5,634 nucleotides of DNA, from the NCBI GenBank assembly GCA_003535395.1, contig DOHE01000092.1:1-5634 (forward strand). The letters run 5' to 3'. Each line of letters begins with the position of its first letter. The stretch's first letter is position 1. The notes beneath the pieces were generated by a model. That model was not told the origin of the DNA and searched no databases. It saw only the letters and a program-made list of their open reading frames with translations. This document shows, piece after piece, positions 1 through 5,311 of the stretch. The stretch comes from Clostridiales bacterium (lineage in GTDB: Bacteria; Bacillota; Clostridia; UBA8921). Position numbers and translations under genes: made by a program.

Positions 1-134
1 ACCGGCAGCCCTAACCCGCTGAACACACTTTCCTGATAATGTTTAAGCATCCTTCCCCGAGAGTCCTGCCATTCTGACAGCATGAGCACCCTCAGCCCCG
101 GGATCCGGGTGGCCCTGGCCGTTATCGCCGGCAT
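1..134 (-). CDS. N-terminal fragment of an unidentified protein, last visible gene of the polysaccharide operon
   Basis: Reading leftward from an ATG at 134-132, the frame stays open for 44 codons to the window edge. The ATG overlaps the end of rfbH by 13 bases and is preceded by a purine-rich AAGGGGGG stretch about 6 bases upstream, which suits translational coupling. After about 14 polar or basic residues comes a hydrophobic strand (LRVLMLSEW, about residues 14-22) and a basic, amphipathic stretch containing GRMLKHYQ. This resembles the first beta strand of a nucleotide-sugar-dependent glycosyltransferase more than the Gly-rich GxxGxxG start of a reductase or epimerase, but the fragment is too short to decide. 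By position it should be a glycosyltransferase or a CDP-dideoxyhexose-processing enzyme. A later start at the internal ATG (83-81) is possible. The existence of a coding region here is likely; its function is inference only. Confidence 0.5.
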   Translation of the reverse strand, partial: MPAITARATRIPGLRVLMLSEWQDSRGRMLKHYQESVFSGLGLP

Positions 135-1492
135 GGGACACCCCCCTTCCCTTTCTCCGCCAGTTCGGTCAGGGTCTCGATGATATAGTCCAGCATGCCC
201 CGGGTCATGCCGGGGTACACTCCGACCCAAAAAGAGGAATTCATGATGACGTCTGTGTTCACCAAATTTCCGACCACCCGGTACCCTCTGCCGGTTTTTC
301 GCATTTCATCGAAACAGGGATGGCGAAGCAGGTTTCCGGCAAACAGCGGCCGGGTCTGGATCCTCCGGCTTTCCAGCCATCTCACCGCCTGGTCCCGGGT
401 CAAGCCGGAATCCTCCCTCACCGTGAGTATGAATCCGAACCAGCTGGGCTCGGTTCCTTCCGCGGGCTCCGGCAGCACAAACAGAGAACTCAGGGGGGCA
501 AGCCCTTCCCGCAGGATCCGCCAGTTGTGTCGCCGGACGGCTACAAATGCAGGCAGTTTTTTGAGCTGCGCACAGCCGATCGCCGCCTGCAGGTCCGTGG
601 CCTTAAGATTGTATCCGAAGTGGGAATATACGTATTTATGGTCATATCCCAACGGCAGCTCCCCGTACTGCCGGGTAAATCTTTGCCGGCAGGTGTCATC
701 CTGTCCGGACGGGCAAATGCAGTCTCTTCCCCAGTCCCGCATGGAAACCACGATGCGGTGCAGCAGCGGATCATGGGTACATACGCATCCTCCTTCCCCC
801 ATGGTCATGTGATGGGGCGGATAGAAGCTGAATGTGCCCAGATGCCCGATCGTTCCCGCGCTGCGCCACTGGCCGTCCAGCATGATCCGGGATCCAAGGG
901 CGTCGCAAGCGTCCTCCACCAGCCAAAGACCCTGTGCATCGCAAAAATCCCGCACCCGTTGAATATCAAACGGATTTCCCAGGGTATGCGCCAGCATCAC
1001 CGCTTTTGTGTGCGGGCTTAAGGCTTCTTCCAGCCATCTGCAGTCCAGGTTGTACTCCGGCAGACTGACATCCACAAAGACAGGCACCGCCCCGTACTGG
1101 ATCATGGGGGCCACTGTGGTAGGAAATCCCGCTGCCACAGTGATCACCTCGTCGCCCGGCAAAATGCGCCGGTCTTCAAGCAGCGGTGAAGTCAGGGCCA
1201 TGAAAGCCAGCAGATTGGCGGATGAGCCGGAATTGACCAGGGCTGCGTGGCGTGCGCCCAGCCAGCCGGCAAATTCATTTTCAAACCGGTGGGCATATTC
1301 CCCGGTGGTAAGCCAGAAATCCAGCGCGGCATCCACCAGGTTTATAAGCTCCTCCTGGTCAAAGACCCTGCCCGCATAGGGGATCCGATCTCCCGGTTTA
1401 AAGGGTTCCCGGTTTTGGTGCCGGGAACAATAATATGCAGCGACTTCCTGGAGGATGGATCGTTTGGCCTGATCGTTCATTTTATTATCCAT
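122..1492 (-). CDS. rfbH: CDP-4-dehydro-6-deoxyglucose 3-dehydrase (E1), RfbH/DdhC-type
   Basis: A 456-residue PLP enzyme of the DegT/DnrJ/EryC1/StrS aminotransferase fold. It removes the C3 hydroxyl of CDP-4-keto-6-deoxyglucose, with a separate ferredoxin-type reductase supplying electrons. The diagnostic sign is that the usual Schiff-base lysine is replaced by histidine: SFYPPHHMTMGEGG at 222-235, with H227 in the lysine position. Related aminotransferases have SFFxNKxITTGEGG there. Cysteines C258 and C260 (RDCIC) and C268 (C-x-C-x7-C), plus C196 in the EDACDALGS segment, match the [2Fe-2S] ligands known from Yersinia E1. The loop between C196 and H227 is about four residues longer than in the enterobacterial proteins as I recall them. 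The start at 1492 has AGGAGG (1501-1506) eight bases upstream and overlaps rfbG by 16 bp. An alternative ATG at 1480 would give a four-base ATGA overlap but sits 20 bases from that site. The gene follows rfbF and rfbG, the preceding two steps. Confidence 0.93.
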   Translation of the reverse strand: MDNKMNDQAKRSILQEVAAYYCSRHQNREPFKPGDRIPYAGRVFDQEELINLVDAALDFWLTTGEYAHRFENEFAGWLGARHAALVNSGSSANLLAFMALTSPLLEDRRILPGDEVITVAAGFPTTVAPMIQYGAVPVFVDVSLPEYNLDCRWLEEALSPHTKAVMLAHTLGNPFDIQRVRDFCDAQGLWLVEDACDALGSRIMLDGQWRSAGTIGHLGTFSFYPPHHMTMGEGGCVCTHDPLLHRIVVSMRDWGRDCICPSGQDDTCRQRFTRQYGELPLGYDHKYVYSHFGYNLKATDLQAAIGCAQLKKLPAFVAVRRHNWRILREGLAPLSSLFVLPEPAEGTEPSWFGFILTVREDSGLTRDQAVRWLESRRIQTRPLFAGNLLRHPCFDEMRKTGRGYRVVGNLVNTDVIMNSSFWVGVYPGMTRGMLDYIIETLTELAEKGKGGVPCRR

Positions 1493-2586
1493 GGGCTGTT
1501 CCTCCTGTTTTTCATTTTCCGGACCGTTCCCAGATACTCCCCGATCTGCAGGCAGCTGATGATCTGCATATCCTCACCCCGGGCGCAGGCCAGTGACCAC
1601 TCCGCCACCCGCCTGAGTGCTTCCTTAAGGTCCCAGGCCGGCTGCCATCCCAGCCGTTCTCTTGCTTTGGCGCTGTCCAGCCGAAGGACGGCGGTTTCTT
1701 TCAAAGGCGGGCTCCCGTCATCTGCCATCTCGATGCGATCGGCATCCATCTCCAGAAACGGAAGCAGCATCCCCGCCATTTCGCCCACTGAGACGCTTTC
1801 ATGTTCTGCCGGGCCAAAATTGAAGGCCTCTGCGAAGGGCTTCCCCTGGGTGACCAGTGCCTCTCCCAGCATCAAGTACCCGGATAATGCATCCAGCACA
1901 TGCTGCCATGGCCTCACCGATCCCGGGTTCCGGATCCGGACTTTTCCCCCGTTAAGGCATGCCCGTACGCAATCCGGCACGATACGGCCCTGCGCCCAGT
2001 CCCCTCCTCCGATCACATTTCCCGCCCGGGCAGTGGCCACGGCAAGGTCGGAATCTCTGAAAAAGGAATGTCTGAAACAGGCAGTGATGATCTCTGCGCA
2101 TGCCTTGCTGGCGGCATACGGCTCAGTTCCCCCCAGCTCATCCTCTTCCCGGTACCCCCATACCCACTTCCGGTCCGAATAGCACTTGTCTGATGTCACG
2201 ATGACTGCCGCCTTTACACTGTCTATGCTGCGCAGCGCTTCCAGCAGGTTGACGGTACCCGTCACATTGGTGTGAAAGGTCTCCACCGGGTCCAGGCATG
2301 CCCTGCCCACCAGGGATTGGGCGGCCAGGTGAAACACCACCTGCGGCTGACGCCGTTTCAGGCAGTCCCGCAAGCTCGAAATCCTGCGGATATCTCCGAC
2401 GCAGTGATGTACCCGGCTTTCCAGTCTTGCCAGTTCAAACAGGCTGGGTTCCGTGGGGGGCTCCAGGGAATACCCGGATACCTCCGCGCCCAGGCAGGAG
2501 AGCAGCAGACTCAGCCAGGCTCCTTTAAATCCCGTGTGTCCTGTGATGAAAACCTTTTTCCCCTGCCAGAAATCCTGCATGCCCAT
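1477..2586 (-). CDS. rfbG: CDP-glucose 4,6-dehydratase
   Basis: A 369-residue NAD-dependent extended short-chain dehydrogenase (SDR) that converts CDP-glucose to CDP-4-keto-6-deoxyglucose in the cytoplasm. The N-terminal Rossmann motif is GHTGFKG (16-22). Next come D65 in the VGDIRR segment, HLAAQSLV (86-93), the catalytic TSDKCYS (131-137), and YAASK (157-161), giving the Y157/K161 pair. RAGNVIGGGDWA (187-198) and RPWQHVLDAL (225-234) are typical of the CDP-glucose branch of the family. The length is close to the usual 355-360, with a slightly longer basic C-terminus. The start at 2586 is chosen because GGAGGAGG (2597-2604) lies 10 bases upstream. The frame stays open for another 112 codons upstream, but that part overlaps rfbF in a different frame and has no family resemblance. 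It is 40 bp downstream of rfbF and overlaps rfbH. Confidence 0.95.
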   Translation of the reverse strand: MGMQDFWQGKKVFITGHTGFKGAWLSLLLSCLGAEVSGYSLEPPTEPSLFELARLESRVHHCVGDIRRISSLRDCLKRRQPQVVFHLAAQSLVGRACLDPVETFHTNVTGTVNLLEALRSIDSVKAAVIVTSDKCYSDRKWVWGYREEDELGGTEPYAASKACAEIITACFRHSFFRDSDLAVATARAGNVIGGGDWAQGRIVPDCVRACLNGGKVRIRNPGSVRPWQHVLDALSGYLMLGEALVTQGKPFAEAFNFGPAEHESVSVGEMAGMLLPFLEMDADRIEMADDGSPPLKETAVLRLDSAKARERLGWQPAWDLKEALRRVAEWSLACARGEDMQIISCLQIGEYLGTVRKMKNRRNSPWIIK

Positions 2587-2596
2587 TCGTCGTTTT

Positions 2597-2604
2597 CCTC
2601 CTCC
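2597..2604 (-). promoter_or_regulatory. Ribosome binding site of rfbG
   Basis: The minus strand reads GGAGGAGG here, 10 bases before the ATG at 2586. It decides the start, because the open frame itself extends much further upstream and a second ATG lies two codons downstream (2580), 16 bases from the site. Confidence 0.85.
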
Positions 2605-2626
2605 AAAGCGGCCCTGTGCCGCCGGA

Positions 2627-3403
2627 TCAGTCCCATATTTTCCAGGGGGCTTTCCCCGACTGCCACAAGGCCTCCAGTCCGTTTTTATCCCGCAGTGTGT
2701 CCATGGGCTGCCAGAACCCGGCATGCCTGTAGGCCGACAGCCTCCCCGTGCGGGCCAGTTTTTCCAGAGGTTCTTTTTCGAACACCGTGGCATCACCGTT
2801 GAGACAGGAGAAAATTTCCGGTTCCAGCACAAAGAATCCGGCATTGATCCAGGCGCCCTCTCCCTCGGGCTTTTCTGAGAATCCTTCCACTTTGCCGTTA
2901 TCTCCGAATCGAAGCACACCAAAACGGACCGCCGGCTGCACAGAGGTCACAGTCGCTACAGAGCCCTGTCTGTAGTGGTATTCCAGCAACTGCGCCAGAT
3001 TTACGTCAGATACACCGTCCGCATAGGTCATCATAAACGTTTCCTCCCCCAGATAGGGACGGACCCGCTCCAGCCGGCCTCCGGTCATGGTGCCAAGCCC
3101 GGTGTCCACCAGGGTGACCCGCCAGGGCTCGGCCTTGTGGGTATGGACGATCCGCCGCTCCTCTCCATTAAAATCAAACGTGACATCGGAAGCGTGCAGA
3201 AAGTAATTTTGAAAATATTCCTTGATGCAGTATCCCTTGTACCCCAGGCAGATAATGAAATCCTGAAACCCATACCGGGAATAGATCTTCATGATATGCC
3301 ACAGGATGGGCCTTTCCCCGATCTCCACCATAGCCTTGGGCCGAAGATGGGACTCTTCGTTGATGCGCGTGCCAAACCCGCCTGCCAGGATCACAACTTT
3401 CAT
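2627..3403 (-). CDS. rfbF: Glucose-1-phosphate cytidylyltransferase
   Basis: A 258-residue nucleotidyltransferase that makes CDP-glucose and pyrophosphate from CTP and alpha-glucose 1-phosphate, the entry step to CDP-linked deoxy sugars. The GT-A nucleotidyltransferase signature LAGGFGTR is at 6-13, with the catalytic-region lysine K23 in RPKAMVEIG. Features typical of the CTP-specific RfbF group rather than RmlA are GYKGYCIKEYFQNYF (54-68), the FDFNG segment near 77-81, TYADGVSD (126-133, with the metal-binding aspartate D129), NAGFFVLEPEIF (187-198), and the C-terminal WQPMDTLRDKNGLEALW (231-247). The length matches the family norm of about 257. The ATG at 3403 has AGGGGAG nine bases upstream and lies 18 bp after the sugar-transferase stop. 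I see nothing missing or broken. Confidence 0.96.
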   Translation of the reverse strand: MKVVILAGGFGTRINEESHLRPKAMVEIGERPILWHIMKIYSRYGFQDFIICLGYKGYCIKEYFQNYFLHASDVTFDFNGEERRIVHTHKAEPWRVTLVDTGLGTMTGGRLERVRPYLGEETFMMTYADGVSDVNLAQLLEYHYRQGSVATVTSVQPAVRFGVLRFGDNGKVEGFSEKPEGEGAWINAGFFVLEPEIFSCLNGDATVFEKEPLEKLARTGRLSAYRHAGFWQPMDTLRDKNGLEALWQSGKAPWKIWD

Positions 3404-3421
3404 CCGTCTCAGCTCCCCTTC

Positions 3422-4045
3422 TCAATAGGCTCCTTTTTGTCGGAACGGGACCAGCAGGGTGCGAAACAGGATGGACACATCGGTCCAAAAATTGATGTTC
3501 CGTATGTAATGGATATCCATCCACACCCGGTGCTTATAACTGGTGTCGCTCCGTCCGCTGATCTGCCAGGGTCCTGTGACTCCGGGTCGGACGCTTAGAA
3601 ACAGCTGCTGGTGCGGCCTGTATTTCCGGATTTCCGCCTCTGTTACCGGACGGGGACCCACCAGACTCATATCGCCCCGGATCACGTTGACCAGCTGGGG
3701 GATCTCATCCAGGCTGGTCTTTCGCAAAAAGTGCCCAAAACGCGTGATCCGCGGATCCTGCTTGAGTTTGAAATCCTGGCAAAGTTTCTGTTTTTGTTCA
3801 TCGGTCAGCCTTCTTTCCTGCTCTTTCGGATCCGCCACCATGGTACGGAACTTATATAATACAAACGCTTCCCCTCCGCGCCCCACCCGGGGATGCCGGT
3901 AGATCACCGGACGCCCGGATGTGATCCAAATCAGGATCCCGATGAGCATCATCCATGGAAACAGCAGTACAAAGGCTGCCAGAGTCAGCGCCAGATCCAG
4001 TCCCCGCTTAACTTTCCGGTAACCCCTGCATTTTCCGGTTTTCAT
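3422..4045 (-). CDS. Priming sugar-phosphate transferase (polyprenyl-phosphate glycosyl-1-phosphate transferase)
   Basis: A 207-residue bacterial sugar transferase (WbaP/PglC/EpsL-like, short form). It moves a hexose-1-phosphate from a UDP-sugar to undecaprenyl phosphate at the inner face of the membrane, starting assembly of a polysaccharide or glycan repeat. An N-terminal KRGLDL motif (13-18) is followed by one hydrophobic segment (about 17-42), presumably the re-entrant membrane helix. Then come GRPVIYRHPRVGRGG (44-58), YKFRTM (64-69), DPRITRFGHFLRKTSLDE with the catalytic Asp-Glu pair at 113-114, VIRGDMSLVGPRP (121-133) and SVRPGVTGPWQISGR (151-165). It lacks the extra N-terminal membrane domain of WbaP-type proteins. 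The ATG at 4045 is preferred because a GGGAGGAAGGG stretch ends five bases before it. An in-frame ATG at 4084 would add 13 residues encoded by repeat DNA. Substrate sugar unknown. First gene of the operon. Confidence 0.93.
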   Translation of the reverse strand: MKTGKCRGYRKVKRGLDLALTLAAFVLLFPWMMLIGILIWITSGRPVIYRHPRVGRGGEAFVLYKFRTMVADPKEQERRLTDEQKQKLCQDFKLKQDPRITRFGHFLRKTSLDEIPQLVNVIRGDMSLVGPRPVTEAEIRKYRPHQQLFLSVRPGVTGPWQISGRSDTSYKHRVWMDIHYIRNINFWTDVSILFRTLLVPFRQKGAY

Positions 4046-4049
4046 CCTG

Positions 4050-4060
4050 TCCCTTCCTCC
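4050..4060 (-). promoter_or_regulatory. Ribosome binding site of the sugar transferase
   Basis: The minus strand carries GGGAGGAAGGG just before ACAGG-ATG. It fixes the start at 4045 rather than at the in-frame ATG at 4084, and it directly abuts the last copy of the tandem repeat. Confidence 0.7.
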
Positions 4061-4062
4061 CT

Positions 4063-4147
4063 GACATGTTGTGTTTCCTGACATGTTCAGTCCCCCGACA
4101 TGTTCAATTCCCTGACATGTTCAGTCTCCTGACATGTTCAATTCAGT
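4063..4147. repeat. Five-copy 17-bp tandem direct repeat with an ATG in every unit
   Basis: The plus strand carries GACATGTT at 4063, 4080, 4097, 4114 and 4131, an exact 17-bp period. Copies 2-5 share GACATGTTCA followed by GTC or ATT and pyrimidines. The first copy is diverged and the fifth is partial at its end. The variants alternate, so 4080-4113 and 4114-4147 also form a 34-bp repeat with about four mismatches. Each unit holds the palindrome ACATGT. On the minus (transcribed) strand each unit reads as a purine-rich SD-like run, a short spacer, ATG, Ser, Gly, Asp/Asn and usually TGA. The array lies in the presumed leader of the polysaccharide operon and ends at the ribosome binding site of its first gene. 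The tandem structure is directly visible; any role is inference. Confidence 0.92.
4087..4135 (-). other. Three closed four-codon mini-ORFs (MSGD, MSGN, MSGD) in the operon leader
   Basis: On the minus strand, ATG at 4135 reads Met-Ser-Gly-Asp-stop (to 4121). ATG at 4118 reads Met-Ser-Gly-Asn-stop (to 4104). ATG at 4101 reads Met-Ser-Gly-Asp-stop (to 4087). Each is 15 bases long, and the next ATG follows two bases after each TGA. The ATGs at 4118 and 4101 have AGGAG or AGGGA seven bases upstream, supplied by the preceding unit. The next ATG (4084) opens in frame into the sugar transferase, while the last (4067) reads 19 codons out of frame to a stop at 4008. Whether any of these is translated is unknown; they may be a by-product of duplicating a ribosome-binding and start region. 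Confidence 0.4.
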
Positions 4148-4171
4148 GTATTAGGGACAAGGCCCGATTAT

Positions 4172-4222
4172 GATTGCCCAATCGAACATGACTGCAGCAA
4201 AATAAGATCGCCCAATCGGACA
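4172..4222. repeat. Pair of similar 17-mers spaced 34 bp, each containing a partial dyad
   Basis: The plus-strand 17-mers at 4172-4188 (starts GATTGCCCAATCG) and 4206-4222 (starts GATCGCCCAATCG) match at 15 of 17 positions and start exactly 34 bp apart. The left copy contains the dyad GATTG-CC-CAATC. They sit just upstream of the operon leader, where a transcription factor site would be expected. A regulatory role is inferred from placement and symmetry only. Confidence 0.45.
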
Positions 4223-4239
4223 AATCTGCGCTCAGGCAT

Positions 4240-4264
4240 AAAAAAACGCCCATTTAAAGGCGTT
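4240..4264 (-). terminator. Rho-independent terminator of the transporter gene
   Basis: On the minus strand AACGCC, an eight-base loop and GGCGTT form a six-pair stem followed by a run of T (complement of the A-run at 4240-4246). It lies 83 bp after the transporter stop codon and upstream of the sugar-transferase leader. This suggests that the transporter and the polysaccharide operon are separate transcription units despite sharing a strand. Confidence 0.75.
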
Positions 4265-4346
4265 GGCAGCGTGAATCCGGCTGCTTGGTACTCCCGGCAA
4301 TATAGGTCGTCGTGCGGCAGGATGTGCGGCTTGCGCAACAGGCCGG

Positions 4347-5234
4347 TTACCTTCTTTTCAGGATCCCGATACAGGACAGCACGATGGTCCCCATGGCTGC
4401 CGCCTGTACCTGGTTGACAGGAATTTGCATCAGCACATAGGCGCAAATGGAAGGATAGATGATGATCATGGAATTCTGAACGGGAGCCACCACGATCATG
4501 TCCCCGTTTTTATAGGCCAGCTGCATAGAGATGGCCATCAACACACCGCATGTATAATACGGGATCAGATAGGGAGATCGGATCAGTGCCGGGATGGAAA
4601 GCCCGTTTTCCTGGACGAGGATGTTCATCAGCACAATGGCAAGTCCTGTCATGGACCCCGCAAATCCTCCAAGCACAGCCGCTTTCCATTTCCGGTTCCG
4701 ATTCCCGGCGATCAACAGGTTGATGATGAGCACCAGGAGGGGACCCACAAAGAGCAAAAACAGCGACCGCGCTTCTATCACGCAGGAATTCATGGGCTTG
4801 CGGACAAGGGAGAGCACCAGGATCCCCGCCACGATGAGGATGGAAAATATCAAATCCGTGAAGTAAAGTTTTTCATTGAGCAGGAGATAGGACAGCGCTA
4901 CCATCATCACCACTCCCCAACCGGCAAAAGCGGAAATTGCCTGAGGAGTCATGAACTGGGAGGCAAAAGCCGTGGGCAGCGCTGCAAGGATATAGGACAA
5001 AAGGATCCCTGTGATCCACAGAAAGAAACGCCCTGTGGACCCGTTTTGTCTTTTTCGTATCATATCCATCCAGGAAATACCCTTTTTTTGCAGCACATTT
5101 CCAGCGGCAAGCAGGGTGGTCCCAAGAAAACCCAGCAGTACATGCACAGGCGCAAACTCCCCCCATTTCTGTGTGTTTGACAATAATACATTATCGTATT
5201 CTGCTTCAAATTGCAAACCAAAAATTGACGTCAT
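4347..5234 (-). CDS. DMT-superfamily (NIPA/EamA-like) membrane transporter
   Basis: A 295-residue integral membrane protein with about nine hydrophobic segments (roughly 28-48, 71-92, 98-118, 124-144, 157-176, 185-206, 221-242, 246-268, 276-292). The first helix ends in AAGNVLQKKG, and the segment FAGWGVVMMVALSYLLLNEKL (103-123) resembles the helix 3-4 region of drug/metabolite transporter relatives. There the NEKL or GEKL turn is typical, and the ordering is like the NIPA magnesium-transporter branch. The basic C-terminal KRR is probably cytoplasmic. The substrate cannot be assigned; magnesium, another small metabolite and lipid-linked sugar are all conceivable. The start is uncertain. ATG at 5234 has no good ribosome binding site and adds about 29 polar residues, whereas GTG at 5147 has a GGGGGGAG run about 10 bases upstream and would begin right at the first helix (266 residues). 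It diverges from the SASP gene and has its own terminator. Confidence 0.8.
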   Translation of the reverse strand: MTSIFGLQFEAEYDNVLLSNTQKWGEFAPVHVLLGFLGTTLLAAGNVLQKKGISWMDMIRKRQNGSTGRFFLWITGILLSYILAALPTAFASQFMTPQAISAFAGWGVVMMVALSYLLLNEKLYFTDLIFSILIVAGILVLSLVRKPMNSCVIEARSLFLLFVGPLLVLIINLLIAGNRNRKWKAAVLGGFAGSMTGLAIVLMNILVQENGLSIPALIRSPYLIPYYTCGVLMAISMQLAYKNGDMIVVAPVQNSMIIIYPSICAYVLMQIPVNQVQAAAMGTIVLSCIGILKRR

Positions 5235-5273
5235 GTTTCATCCGAATCCGCAAATAATATATTCGTACGCGAT

Positions 5274-5292
5274 TCATCCGGATGATCTCCGG
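5274..5292. promoter_or_regulatory. Palindromic element between the divergent transporter and SASP genes
   Basis: TCATCCGGATGA at 5274-5285 is a perfect 12-bp palindrome, and CCGGA-TGATC-TCCGG (5278-5292) is a second, overlapping inverted repeat. A TTCATCCG half-copy recurs at 5238-5245, 35 bp to the left, across an AT-rich stretch (about 5251-5263). The location, just before the SASP ribosome binding site and in the divergent promoter region, suits an operator or a 5' UTR hairpin. I see no convincing sigma-G or sigma-F promoter here, so function is unproven. Confidence 0.3.
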
Positions 5293-5298
5293 AATGAA

Positions 5299-5304
5299 AG
5301 GAGG
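5299..5304 (+). promoter_or_regulatory. Ribosome binding site of the SASP gene
   Basis: AGGAGG inside AAAGGAGGAG (5297-5306) lies seven bases before the TTG at 5312. This decides for the TTG start over the upstream in-frame ATG codons at 5282 and 5294, which would place the ribosome binding site inside the coding region and add residues foreign to the family. Confidence 0.9.
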
Positions 5305-5311
5305 AGTTGAC

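Larger units (their letters stand above)
4046..4346. other. Intergenic leader region without a convincing ordinary gene
   Basis: This 301-bp stretch separates the transporter gene from the sugar-transferase operon on the same strand. From right to left it contains about 80 bp of featureless transporter 3' flank, a terminator hairpin (4240-4264), a pair of similar 17-mers (4172-4188 and 4206-4222), and the 17-bp tandem array (4063-4147). The operon promoter should lie between the terminator and the array, roughly 4140-4240. I could not find a -35/-10 pair with good spacing on the minus strand. TAATAC at about 4147-4152 is a weak -10 candidate without a clear -35. Confidence 0.6.

Noticed and set aside
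2587..2922. 112-codon upstream extension of the rfbG reading frame
   Set aside because: It lies inside rfbF in another frame, has low-complexity Arg/Pro/Ser-rich composition without the family fold, and a strong ribosome binding site precedes the start at 2586.
195..3598. Several plus-strand open frames of 75-311 codons opposite the rfb genes
   Set aside because: They are antisense shadows of conserved minus-strand genes, rich in Pro, Ser, Arg and Cys, without domains or proper ribosome binding sites.
4046..4084. Longer sugar transferase beginning at the ATG at 4084
   Set aside because: The 13 added residues are encoded by the tandem repeat and the ribosome binding site itself. Family members begin near the KRGLDL motif, and the ATG at 4045 is well placed behind its SD sequence.
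4063..4147. CRISPR array
   Set aside because: The repeat unit is only 17 bp and contiguous with no unique spacers; no cas genes are nearby.
4172..4222. Transposon end repeats or attachment sites
   Set aside because: The copies are direct and 34 bp apart with nothing between them, and no transposase or integrase is present in the window.
4168..4446. 92-codon minus-strand frame across the transporter 3' end
   Set aside because: It overlaps the transporter by 100 bp in another frame, runs straight through the terminator and through the paired 17-mers, and shows no recognisable domain.
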